Position numbers and translations under genes: made by a program
Shown here: positions 1-9,000 of the stretch, one piece after another
How positions within the stretch are numbered: position 1 is the stretch's first letter
Layout of the letters: each line of letters opens with the position of its first letter
DNA from: CBDIDH01 sp965277595
GTDB taxonomy: Bacteria > Planctomycetota > Planctomycetia > Isosphaerales > Isosphaeraceae
Length of the DNA stretch: 64,000 nucleotides
Reading direction: 5' to 3'
Assembly: GCA_965277595.1 (NCBI GenBank)
Contig: CBDIDH010000002.1
Coordinates: forward strand, 4,898,001 to 4,962,000
Notes under the pieces: model-generated
Told to the model about the DNA's origin: nothing
Seen by the model: only the letters and a program-made list of their open reading frames with translations
The model's database searches: none

Positions 1-1939
1 GCTTGTCGGTATCCACGGTCACCTGATAGCGGGTTTTGTGTTTGATCCGCTCCCACAGTTCCGCGAACTCGGCCGGCATTAGTTCCAGCGGCTTGCGTGT
101 GGAGATCTTCTTCGCCCGTGCGTTCGTCGGCCGGGGCGCGGCCCCATCCTTACCGAACGCCTCCTCCATCTCCTTCTGCAGGCCGTCCACGAACTGCTCG
201 TAGCTCTCGTTGGCGACGACCGTCAGGATGTTCAACTTGGGGTCGGCGTTGCGGACGCCCTTCTGATCCACCATCAGCCGCATACCCCGCCCTACCTCCT
301 GCCGCTTCTTGACCTCGGAAACCGTCTGGTTCAGGGTGCAGATCTGGCACACGTTCGGGTTGTCCCAGCCCTCCCGTAGGGCCGAGTGCGAGAAGATGAA
401 CGCGACCGGCTCCTTGAACGACAGCAGTCGCTCCTTCTCTTTCATGATGAGGTCGTAGGCGTCCCGGTCTTCCTTGCTCTGGCCGGTCGTCGTGTCGAGG
501 ATCTCGAACGAGCCGCTCCGGCGGCTCTTCTGGGCGAAGTAGCCCTTACGGACGGCGACGGGTTCCAACGCGGCGAACTCCGGGTACTTGGGCTTCAGCT
601 CGTTGAACGCCTCATCGAATAGCTCGCGGATGATGCCGGGGTATAGACCGTCCACGCTGCCGGCTCCCCGTTCGGGCGGGGCGGTTCCGATGAAATTCTC
701 CACCCGGTCGATGAAGAACAGAGACAGCACTTTGATGCCTGCGGCCTTCAGCTTCTTCTGCTTCTGGAAGTGCGTCTCCACGGCTCGGCGAATCTGCTGC
801 TTGAACAGCTCGGCCTGGTCTGCCCCCTGCGTCTGCCCGACGCGGATTTCGATGCCGTTGGCGAACCGCACGAACCCCTCGCGGGCATGAATCTCGTCGA
901 TAACGAAAGAGCTGTATTCCGGGCGGTCGGACTTGTCGCTCAGGCACTCGCCCTGCTTGAACAGGTAGCTCTTCTCCTTGATCTGCCCCTCCGCCATGCG
1001 CTGGTGGACTGCGATCTTCGCCTGAACCGTCTTCTTGTTGCTGCGGACCTCCTCCAGCCGCAGGAACACCTGGTTGTAGTCGTCCTCCTTGCGGACGGAG
1101 TCGACCTCGATCCGCTTGACCAACCCTTCCCGATAGGCCTGAAATGGCGTCAGGCGGTAGCAGAGATTGTAAGGATTGCGGTGAGTGGCGCTGAACCGCA
1201 GGGCTGCCAGCGGGTGGAGGGAGGCGAGCGCCCTGATTCGCCCCTCGCTCTCCATGTTCTGCGGCTCGTCCAGGATAAGCACGGGCCTCGCCGCCTGGAT
1301 TAGGTAGAGAGGGGTCGCGCCCTGTAGCCTGTCGGTGGACTGGCGGATGACGTTATCGTCCTTATTGAACGAGTCGATGGTCATCACGAGGATTTCCACG
1401 CAGTCGCTCTGGGCGAATTGCCGAACCTTACCGATGCCCCTCGAATCGTAGGACGTGAAGCGGTAGGGCACGTTGTCATAGATCGCTCGCAGGTGCTCCT
1501 GAGTAACCTTGAGCGACTTGAGCACCCCCTCCCGCACCGCCACCGAATGCACCACTACGATGAACTTCCGCATGCCGTACCGGCGGTGAAGCTCTAGGGC
1601 GGTGCGCAGGTAGACATACGTTTTTCCTGTGCCCGTCTCCATTTCCACCGAGAAATTCGGGAACCGAGCACTCGTGGTGCCGCGCGCCGTCCTGATCTGC
1701 TCCTCGATCATCTCAAGCTTGGTGTCCTCTCCGAGGCCGAAACGCCTCTGGACCGCCTGCAGGTTGGAGAGCAGCGCGTCCTCGGGAAGGTCGAGGCGGT
1801 TAGGGACCGGGCCGAGTAGCGTGCCCATCTCGAAGACGTCGTAATCGACAGTGACGCGGGGCTGCCCCCGGAAGATGTCGGCCGTCGCCTCGATGGCGCG
1901 GAGCTGGTACGCCTGGTTGCCGTCGAACTGAAAACGCAT
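1..1939 (-). CDS. res: Type III restriction enzyme Res subunit (C-terminus cut off by window edge)
   Basis: ATP-dependent helicase/endonuclease subunit of a type III restriction-modification system, which cuts DNA together with Mod. The frame is open from the ATG at 1939 to the left edge, about 646 residues. Seen in sequence: Walker A METGTGKTYVYLR near residue 100, a DEPQ box (VLILDEPQNM), motif III-like LRFSATHRNP, and a long motif V/VI region with SHSALREGWDNPNVCQ and KKRQEVGRGMRL. The start is well supported: AGGGGGG lies just upstream, 11 nt after the mod stop, so mod-res is one operon. Family members have a C-terminal PD-(D/E)XK nuclease domain, which would lie outside the window. P1 carries the same kind of system (EcoP1I). 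Identification is firm; intactness of the nuclease end cannot be judged. Confidence 0.93.
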   Translation of the reverse strand, partial: MRFQFDGNQAYQLRAIEATADIFRGQPRVTVDYDVFEMGTLLGPVPNRLDLPEDALLSNLQAVQRRFGLGEDTKLEMIEEQIRTARGTTSARFPNFSVEMETGTGKTYVYLRTALELHRRYGMRKFIVVVHSVAVREGVLKSLKVTQEHLRAIYDNVPYRFTSYDSRGIGKVRQFAQSDCVEILVMTIDSFNKDDNVIRQSTDRLQGATPLYLIQAARPVLILDEPQNMESEGRIRALASLHPLAALRFSATHRNPYNLCYRLTPFQAYREGLVKRIEVDSVRKEDDYNQVFLRLEEVRSNKKTVQAKIAVHQRMAEGQIKEKSYLFKQGECLSDKSDRPEYSSFVIDEIHAREGFVRFANGIEIRVGQTQGADQAELFKQQIRRAVETHFQKQKKLKAAGIKVLSLFFIDRVENFIGTAPPERGAGSVDGLYPGIIRELFDEAFNELKPKYPEFAALEPVAVRKGYFAQKSRRSGSFEILDTTTGQSKEDRDAYDLIMKEKERLLSFKEPVAFIFSHSALREGWDNPNVCQICTLNQTVSEVKKRQEVGRGMRLMVDQKGVRNADPKLNILTVVANESYEQFVDGLQKEMEEAFGKDGAAPRPTNARAKKISTRKPLELMPAEFAELWERIKHKTRYQVTVDTDK

Positions 1940-1950
1940 GGCATCCCCCC

Positions 1951-3888
1951 TCAGATGGTTTTAAGGCGGCACTGGAGGGCCAGGTTCGCGGCGGCGGTGT
2001 CGTCGAGCGCCTTGTCGCGGCAGATGAAGAGCATATCTGTGGTGAGGGCATGGTGCTTGCTCATGTCCGCCCGCACCTCCTCGTCGAGGCACAGAAGGAA
2101 CGTCTGCGGCGGGTCCTTGTCGGGGTCGGTGACCTCGTAGAGGTTGGTGCCGTTAGCGAGCGTCTTCGTGACATAGCGGGTGTTAAGCCCGAATCCCTCG
2201 CGCAGCGCCACCTCCCATAGCACGTTCTCGGGTTTCCAGTCGCCGACCAGCGGGTCATCGAACCTGTGCAGCTTGCCCGCGTACTTCTCTGGATCGCGGT
2301 TGTTGTCCGGAACCCACTGTTCGATGTTCGGCGTGGCCAGTTTGAACACCTTCACCCCGAGGTCTTCCGGGTTCTCGCCGCTGGAAAAACTGAGCTGCAC
2401 TTTGGCATCCGCCTCCAACTTGCGGATGACCCGCCGGATGCGTTCGAGACCCATCGCCGCGATGGTGGGATAGGCCTGCCCCGCGACCGGCTCGGGCAAC
2501 TGGACGGCGATGAACTGCCTGCGCCCTTCGTCGTCGCGATTCGCTTCGAGGACGGCCTGCGCAGTCGGGCATGATCCGGCAAAGAAGTCGAGGACGATGT
2601 CGTTCCCGACGGTCGCGCCGTCGACAATCTTCCGCAGCAGCGACACGGGCTTCGGGTAGTCGAATGGGCAGGAGTCGAACAGGGCCTGCAGGTCCCGCTT
2701 GCCGTTCTGGTAGTCGATCTCCTTCTCGTCCCAGATGGTCCGCCACTTCTGACGCCGGGCCTCCCCGTCCACCTCTAGGAACTCCCGCTGACTGATATCC
2801 CACTCGTCCCGGGTGGTAACGAGCACGCCTTCGAGCAGGTGGATATCTTTGGCCGCCTTAGCCGGCCCCCACTCCCAGCGACCGTCCTCCCCGGTCGACT
2901 TGCGTGGGAAGACTTCGACCGTGTGCGCCTCGGTCCGCTCGACCGACACGGACCGGGTCGTGGGGTCGACGTAGAGCGGGAAGTACATCTGCGGTCGGTC
3001 CACCCGCCGCGAGGCGTTCCCGCGGTGGCGAAGTCCTCGGAGCCGGTACTTCCGTCCGTCGTCCGTCGTGTGCTTGTAATCGGCGAGCTGCTTGGCCCCG
3101 AGCTCGGCACCGGCCAGTTCGGTAGCCTCAACGTCCTTGCCGTAAATCAGCAGGTACTCGTGCACGCCGGCGACGAAGCGGTCCGACTGGCGGCCGCGAG
3201 AGTTGCTCTCGATCGTGATCTGCGAGATGAAGTTTTCCTCGCCAAACACCTCATTCAGGAGCATCCGCAGGTGGTGGACCTCATTGTCGTCGATGCTGAC
3301 GCAGATAAGCCCCTCCTCCTTCAGAAGCTGGCGGGCCAGAAAGAGCCGTGGGTACATCATCGACAGCCAGGACGAGTGGATGCGGCCGGTGCGGTCGATC
3401 TTGCTGGTGGCGAGATTGCCATCGTCGTCGATCTGCTCGGTCTGAATGAGGTAGTTTTTAAGTGGGTCGGTGAAGTTGTCCGGGTAGACGAAGTCCTGTC
3501 CGGTGTTGTACGGCGGGTCGATGTAGATCAGCTTCACCCGGCCGAAGTAAGGTTTGAAAAGCAGCTTCAGCACCTCTAGGTTGTCGCCTTCGATGAAGGC
3601 GTTGCCGGTGGCGTTGAAGTTGATCGACTCGTTCGGGCACGGGATCAGCGTGCCCCGGCTCGGGGTCTGGAGCAGCCCGACCGCGTCGTCCTTCCCAGCC
3701 CAGGAGAACGTGAACCGACCGGGGCCGGACTCGACGGCCGCACCCAGAGTCGATCGCAGTTTGTCGAAATCGACATTGCCTTCGGTGACGCACTCAGGAA
3801 ACAGTGCCTTCAGCTTTGCCACCTGGGTTTCAACGACGTCGCCGGACGTGCCAACGACCGGTTCCCTTTGCAACTTTGCAACGCTCAT
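1951..3888 (-). CDS. mod: Type III DNA N6-adenine methyltransferase Mod
   Basis: 645-residue modification subunit, which recognises the target and methylates adenine; also needed by Res for cleavage. Motif order is that of beta-class enzymes: DPPYNTGQDFVYPDNF (motif IV) near residue 123, a central target-recognition region, then VLDFFAGSCPTAQAVLEAN (motif I, SAM binding) near residue 434. The second glycine of FxGxG is Cys here, a variant I recall from related Mods. A ribosome binding site GAGGGA precedes the ATG. It is directly upstream of res on the same strand, and a KOW/RHH-like protein gene lies 141 bp further upstream. The methylated sequence cannot be predicted by reading. Confidence 0.95.
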   Translation of the reverse strand: MSVAKLQREPVVGTSGDVVETQVAKLKALFPECVTEGNVDFDKLRSTLGAAVESGPGRFTFSWAGKDDAVGLLQTPSRGTLIPCPNESINFNATGNAFIEGDNLEVLKLLFKPYFGRVKLIYIDPPYNTGQDFVYPDNFTDPLKNYLIQTEQIDDDGNLATSKIDRTGRIHSSWLSMMYPRLFLARQLLKEEGLICVSIDDNEVHHLRMLLNEVFGEENFISQITIESNSRGRQSDRFVAGVHEYLLIYGKDVEATELAGAELGAKQLADYKHTTDDGRKYRLRGLRHRGNASRRVDRPQMYFPLYVDPTTRSVSVERTEAHTVEVFPRKSTGEDGRWEWGPAKAAKDIHLLEGVLVTTRDEWDISQREFLEVDGEARRQKWRTIWDEKEIDYQNGKRDLQALFDSCPFDYPKPVSLLRKIVDGATVGNDIVLDFFAGSCPTAQAVLEANRDDEGRRQFIAVQLPEPVAGQAYPTIAAMGLERIRRVIRKLEADAKVQLSFSSGENPEDLGVKVFKLATPNIEQWVPDNNRDPEKYAGKLHRFDDPLVGDWKPENVLWEVALREGFGLNTRYVTKTLANGTNLYEVTDPDKDPPQTFLLCLDEEVRADMSKHHALTTDMLFICRDKALDDTAAANLALQCRLKTI

Positions 3889-4029
3889 CAGTCCCTCGAA
3901 ATGAGGTCAGGGTTCGGTATGGTGTTCGCGCCGTCAGGCCGCCATCGCATGGTGGGGGTGGGTGTTGGTAGTGCGCCCGGAGCGGACCACTGTGATAGAT
4001 CGCGATGTTCCACTGCTGATTGAATAGCC

Positions 4030-4461
4030 TCAGTTGGACGGGCCGTTCGCGACGCCACCGCCTTCCAACCCGGCCAGCTTCTCTCTGAACCACCGGTTGA
4101 TCAGCCCTGTTCGGTCCTCGATGACGCCGTCCTTCTCAAGCCCGAGGAAGTGCTCCCAAAGTTCGCGGTCGAGCCTGAGAGTGACGGAGACCCTGTCTGT
4201 GAGCTTGGTCCCCTTTCGCCTCCCGACGGCCCGTCCCGGATCGGTAACCCATGCCTTGCGAGCCGCGAGGCTGAAGTTAGTAACTTGGTCGGCATTCACA
4301 CGAACCTTGACTCCCGAATCCTCGAGACGGACCACGAGCTTTTCGCCATCGAACGCATCGAGTAAGCCTCGTGCTCCGGCGTGGGTTCCGACCTTCAGGC
4401 GCACCTTGTCTCCCGCTTCGGCTTCCACCGGAGGCGACTCCCAAACTCGAATTAACTGCAA
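4030..4461 (-). CDS. KOW-like / ribbon-helix-helix-like protein upstream of mod
   Basis: 143 residues, start TTG with only a weak ribosome binding site. The N-terminal half (residues 17-60) has a KOW-like pattern: AGDKVRLKVGTHAGARGLLD followed by short strands. The C-terminal half (about 92-135) reads like a ribbon-helix-helix or Arc-like segment: DRVSVTLRLDRELWEHF, then two helices ending in NRWFREKLAGL. Same strand as mod-res and the nearest gene upstream of them, so a DNA- or RNA-binding regulator of the restriction operon is plausible. That role is inference; I do not recognise a named family for the full length. Confidence 0.7.
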   Translation of the reverse strand: MQLIRVWESPPVEAEAGDKVRLKVGTHAGARGLLDAFDGEKLVVRLEDSGVKVRVNADQVTNFSLAARKAWVTDPGRAVGRRKGTKLTDRVSVTLRLDRELWEHFLGLEKDGVIEDRTGLINRWFREKLAGLEGGGVANGPSN

Positions 4462-4680
4462 TAATCTTAATCGGCCGTGAACGAGCCGGTCAATCCGTCT
4501 TCACCGATTTACCTCAACCTTGCATCCCCCGCCCTGAGACGCGCATACCGGGATTCTAGCCCGCTTGTGTACACTTGGCCAGATCTCCTACGCCATTATG
4601 GCGAGGCAAACTGCTCGGAGCAAGCGGGCATCCCTGCCCCGGCGATCCTTACTCGAACAGCCCGACGATTTCAACCTAGC

Positions 4681-4732
4681 GGTTGCGCCTTGCGACGCAA
4701 CCTGCTAAGCTCCTCATTGCATAGATGAGGAG
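4681..4732 (+). promoter_or_regulatory. Tandem hairpins, the second sequestering the HNH gene's Shine-Dalgarno
   Basis: Two perfect inverted repeats precede the HNH gene. The first is GGTTGCG/CGCAACC (4681-4687 with 4696-4702, 8-nt loop). The second is CTCCTCAT/ATGAGGAG (4710-4717 with 4725-4732, 7-nt loop). The right arm of the second contains the Shine-Dalgarno GAGGAG, placed 6 nt before the ATG at 4739. In an RNA starting upstream, the ribosome binding site would be paired. Some T4 homing endonuclease mRNAs are restrained by this kind of hairpin. Confidence 0.7.
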
Positions 4733-4738
4733 TTAAAA

Positions 4739-5275
4739 ATGTCACAATTCAATGAATTTGTAAACGAAGAATGGCGTCCGGTTGTCGGGTACGAGGGCTG
4801 GTACGAGGTGTCGAATTGGGGGCGAGTAAAAAGGGTTAGGGGCGGCAAAGCAGCCACCCTAGGTAAGATTCTCAAGCCATGCATTTTGCCCAACGGATAT
4901 CACCGCGTCATTTTATATCGAGCTGCCAAGGGGCACGGTTGTTATATCCACCATCTGGTAGGCAATGCTTTCTTGGGTCGCTGCCCACGGGGTTTGGAGA
5001 GAAACCATAAGGACGGGGACAAGGACAATAACACGCCCGGCAACATTGAATATATCACCCATGCCGCCAACCAAGTACACGCCAGCGAAAACGGTCTCAT
5101 TCGCGTTGGGACCCGTTGCTCTTACGCGAAGTTGAATGAAATGCTGGTCCGCGTCATAAAGCTGAATTTAAAGTTCGAGCGTGCGCACACGGTGGCGAAG
5201 TGGTTTGGAAAACCAACAAGCACGATTTACAACATAGAGAGCGGCAGTTGCTGGAAGCATGTCACGTTGGGATAA
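4739..5275 (+). CDS. NUMOD4-HNH homing endonuclease
   Basis: 178 residues. Starts with a NUMOD4 motif (EEWRPVVGYEGWYEVSNWGR, residues 10-29), followed by an HNH_3-type nuclease (YIHHLVGNAFLG, then LERNHKDGDKDNN and NIEYIT) and a C-terminal DNA-binding tail. This layout is typical of free-standing phage homing endonucleases. It lies on the plus strand between two minus-strand genes, as an independent insertion, and its ribosome binding site is in a hairpin stem. No interrupted reading frame is apparent on either side. Confidence 0.92.
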   Translation: MSQFNEFVNEEWRPVVGYEGWYEVSNWGRVKRVRGGKAATLGKILKPCILPNGYHRVILYRAAKGHGCYIHHLVGNAFLGRCPRGLERNHKDGDKDNNTPGNIEYITHAANQVHASENGLIRVGTRCSYAKLNEMLVRVIKLNLKFERAHTVAKWFGKPTSTIYNIESGSCWKHVTLG

Positions 5276-5299
5276 AAAGGCATCCGTGCCCTGATCCGC

Positions 5300-5776
5300 T
5301 CAACCCAGCAGATCCACCAGACGCTTCACCTTCTCCGCCCCCAGTTGAGCCACCAGCGGCTTCATGGCTTCAAGGGCTTCGATGAGGCCGACATCGCCCC
5401 CTGCCGGTGCCTGCTTCGGCTGCGAAACCACCTGGCCGGTTTCTGCCACCTGTCGGGGCCTCCGGCCGGGCTTGCCCTTGGGTGCGCCCTGCTTGGCCTT
5501 TTCCTTCGATTTGTAGAGGCTGAAATCCGTCGGCTTGATCTCGATACCGAACCGCGACTTCGCGGCGGCCACCGCATCCTCGTTTTCGGTGATCCCCTCG
5601 GCGAGCAGGGCGCGGCAGACATCGGCCTTGGTCATCGTGGCGGCATGACCACCGCTGGTGGCGGCCTCCGGCTCGTCGTCCTCTTCCTCGTCGGCTTCCG
5701 GCTCCTCCTCGGGCATCTCTTGCGATTCTTCCTCAGGTTCAACGTGCTTGGGAGCGGCCTTCTTGGGACGGCCCAT
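5300..5776 (-). CDS. Acidic/basic two-part hypothetical protein
   Basis: 158 residues, not recognised. Opens with MGRPKKAAPK, an AT-hook-like basic patch. Residues 11-40 are strongly acidic (runs of E and D). A central folded-looking part has MTKADVCRALLAEGI, and a second Lys/Arg/Pro-rich patch has KGKPGRRPRQ. The end, GAEKVKRLVDLLG, looks helical. DNA binding is likely from the AT-hook-like patches. A good minus-strand promoter with a perfect -10 box lies 40 bp upstream, so it seems to be transcribed independently. Confidence 0.75.
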   Translation of the reverse strand: MGRPKKAAPKHVEPEEESQEMPEEEPEADEEEDDEPEAATSGGHAATMTKADVCRALLAEGITENEDAVAAAKSRFGIEIKPTDFSLYKSKEKAKQGAPKGKPGRRPRQVAETGQVVSQPKQAPAGGDVGLIEALEAMKPLVAQLGAEKVKRLVDLLG

Positions 5777-5815
5777 GTATGGGGCTCCGGGGTTGGGGGA
5801 TGGAAACCACCACCG

Positions 5816-5843
5816 ATTATATCGCGTGGCAGGGGGATAGCAA
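5816..5843 (-). promoter_or_regulatory. Sigma70-type promoter for the 158-residue gene
   Basis: On the minus strand, TTGCTA (5843-5838) and TATAAT (5821-5816) are separated by 16 nt, which would start RNA about 33 nt before the ATG at 5776. The perfect -10 box in a GC-rich surrounding makes it credible. Confidence 0.55.
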
Positions 5844-6058
5844 TATAACGCGGATATTATCTAGCCTGCTTGGGGCTTTGCGCTGCATTCTCGTTTATGA
5901 TAGTCGATTCAACATGCTCCGGCACTCGACGGTTCGCGTTTTCCCGTTCCAGCAGTTGCTGGCGACTATATGGCATATAAGACCGTGCTTTGATTTCATT
6001 GTTTATCCTTATTGCCTTGCCACGGCTTTGTCAGCAAGCCTATATCATCATCGCCCCC

Positions 6059-9000
6059 TCAAAACAAACTAAGCTGCGACTCGTTCGCCTGCCTCCGTCG
6101 AATCACCTGCTGGCGGTAGCCATTCACTGGTTTTACCGGTTCGGGCATCCTGATCGCCATGGGCGGTGCTTTCACGGGTTCCGGATCGACGTGGGCGGGT
6201 TCGACCACCTCGACCACGGGCTGCTCCTCTGGCTTCCTCGCCATGATGCGCGCCGTCACCGGCTGCTCGGCTCTTGCCGCCTTCCGTGTGCCGATTCGCT
6301 GCGGTGCGGCTTCGACCGTGTTCGCGTCTCGTAAAGCCTTAATGCGTGCGGCTAACTCGGCTACAGGCGTCGCGTCGTCGGGTACGTTCCCGGACAGGCC
6401 GATCCTGAGTTGATCCCGCAAGCCCTCCAGCTCTCTCTTGAACTCCTCGTGGGCGAATGCGTTGCCGATCCTGCCCTCGTAGTCGCGGAGCTGGCCCTGT
6501 GCGATTCCCAATTCCCGCTTGGCGTTTCCGATCTGGTCATCGTAGCCACCGATCATCCGGTCGAGGGCGTTCAGTACCGCGCGCGGCCCTGCGTCACGAG
6601 CCAAGTCGCCACGCCGAACGATTTCGCCTTGGAGATACGATTCCGGCGCACCGAACCGATGAATGATGACGCCGAATTCCAATCCATGATAGATACCAAG
6701 CTTGATAGTGCGGGTTTCGCTCACCTCGGCAGGAAGACCGTTGAGCCGTTTCCCCAGCACCGCGATCAGGTCGTCCTTTGCGACGGGCCGTTCGCCGATG
6801 ATGACCGCGTCGGGGGCGTGAGATGTGAGGGTAGCCAAGTCCTTTGTCAGCCCGTCAATCCGCCGTTCATGCCGCTTGATCGTATCCGGCAAGTCGCGCA
6901 CGTTCTTCCGGGCGAGGTACTGCTCGTCGGCGTGATTCTTCTTCAAAATCGCTAGTCTCTGAAGCTCGGCGTCGGTTTCAGCCAGCGTCAGGACGGCCGG
7001 GTTGCCTGATGCGATTGCCTTCACCTCGGCGTAGCTGAGTTCCTGTCCGCCGATATCCTCTGCCTTGCGCACGGCACAGTCACCACTCATTACTTGGGCG
7101 ATAAACCGTGCTTTTGTCTCCAACGCCTGCCACATGTAAGCATCAAATGACCCTTCGGTCACATAGCGGTAAATCCCCACCTCGGGGTTGTCGTTGCCCT
7201 GCCTGAGAATCCGCCCGTCACGTTGTTCGACCTCGGCGGGTTTCCATGGTGCGTCAAGGTGATGCAGGGCGACCAGCCGTTTCTGGACGTTGGTGCCGGT
7301 GCCCATTTTCGCTGTGCTGCCGATCAGGATGCGCACGGCTCCCTGCCTGACTTTTTCGAATAATACCTGCTTCTTTGAATCGGTATCGGCATCGCCCATG
7401 ACGGCGATCTGGTTACGCGGGATACCTTGATCTATCAGCTTTTCGACCACTTCATCATAGACCGAGAACGGCTTGGGATGAATGCCGAGATCGCAGAAAA
7501 CGAGCTGAGCACCGCGCACGGCCTCGGTTTTACGCCAGATGCGGGCGATGTTGGCGACCATCTGATTGATTTTCGATCCGGGGAAATCGCAGCCCGCTCC
7601 GAGCATCCGGCCATCGAGGGCGAGCTTCCGCCCATCCGTGGTGATCGCCAGGGCGTTATCCTCTCGGGGATCAACCTTCTGGCTGCGGATTCGCTCGTAA
7701 CGCTTCACCAGCCCCGCTTGGAGTTCCCGTTGCTCGTCCGACATCGGGCAGGCAATGGTTTGAGGTTTCCCGCCTTCGAGCGCCGGGCATGGCAGGTCGA
7801 GCATGGGCGCCGTCTGCACGTCGGAGAATGCCCGGAACATCTGAACCAGTTCAGGCAGGTTGACGAACTTCGCAAAGCGGCTGCGGGGTTTGAGCGTCGC
7901 ACCGTCCGGGGAGATTTCCATCGTATCGACGACCTCGCCGAAGGTTGCGGCCCAGGCGTCGAAGTGCTCAATGCCTCGGCTCCTGAGTCCTTCGGGATCG
8001 AGGAACCGCTGCATCGTATACATCTCGACCATCGTGTTGCTGATCGGAGTGCCTGTGGCGAAGGTGACGCCGTGCCCTGCGTGTCGTTCTTCGAGGAAGC
8101 GGGCTTTCATGTAGAGGTCGAACGCTCTTTCGCTGCCGCCAGTCTGGATTCCGGCGACACGCTCCATCTTCGTAGGCGTCTCCAAATTTTTAAAATAATG
8201 AGCTTCATCGACGAAGACGTGATCTATTCCTAGCTCATCGAAGACCAGGCCGTCGTCCTTCTTGTCTGCAGCTAGAAGGTCTTTCAGCTTTTCCTCGCGG
8301 CGGGCCTTCTGCTTTTCGATGGTTTTGATGATGTTCCGGTTACGGCCTTTATCCCTGGCGCTGTCGAGCAGCAGGTCATCGTATTCCTTGATCTGCTCAC
8401 GCAAGAATCGCTGTTGATAGTCGGTGCTCATGCCGATCCGCTCGAAACTCGAATGAGTGACGATGATGCCATCCCAGTCGCCCGTTGCGATTTTCGCCGT
8501 CAGGGCTTTGCGCCGGTCTTTGGTGAAATCTTCCTTGCTGGCGATTAGTAGCTTCGCATTGGGGTAGAGGTGCATGAATTCCCGCCCGAACTGCTCAAGC
8601 ATGTGGTTGGGCACGACGTACATGGGTTTTTTGGCAAGATTGCTCTGCCTCATCTTCATTCCCGTCGCGGCCATAACGGCAGTTTTGCCCGCTCCAACAA
8701 CATGTGCCAGCAGCGTGTTGCCGCTGCTCATGCCACGCCAGATGGCGTCCTTCTGATGCTGGCGTAGCTCGAACACCTTGCTCATCCCCGGAAAGTCGAG
8801 ATGCGAGCCGTCAAAGAGCCGCGGGCGCAGGTTGTTGTACGTATCGTTGTAATCCCTCACCAGCCGTTCCGTGCGGTCGGGGTCGGAGAAGATCCAGCTC
8901 TTGAATTTCTCCTTGATCTGCTTCTGCTTCTCTCGGGCTGCCAGCGTCTCGGTCTGGTTAAGGATGCGCTCTTCGCCATTCGCGCCACGCACGATGTCGT

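Noticed and set aside
770..1303. 177-codon plus-strand frame opposite res
   Set aside because: The minus strand encodes intact Res motifs throughout, so this is a shadow.
2839..3579. 246-codon plus-strand frame inside mod
   Set aside because: Antisense shadow of the methyltransferase; no family resemblance.
4477..4728. 83-codon plus-strand frame before the HNH gene
   Set aside because: No ribosome binding site or recognisable pattern, and it runs through both leader hairpins.
7427..8233. 268-codon open frame on the plus strand inside the DarB-like gene
   Set aside because: Antisense of a clearly coding helicase region; long antisense frames are expected in GC-rich DNA and it shows no domain or ribosome binding site.
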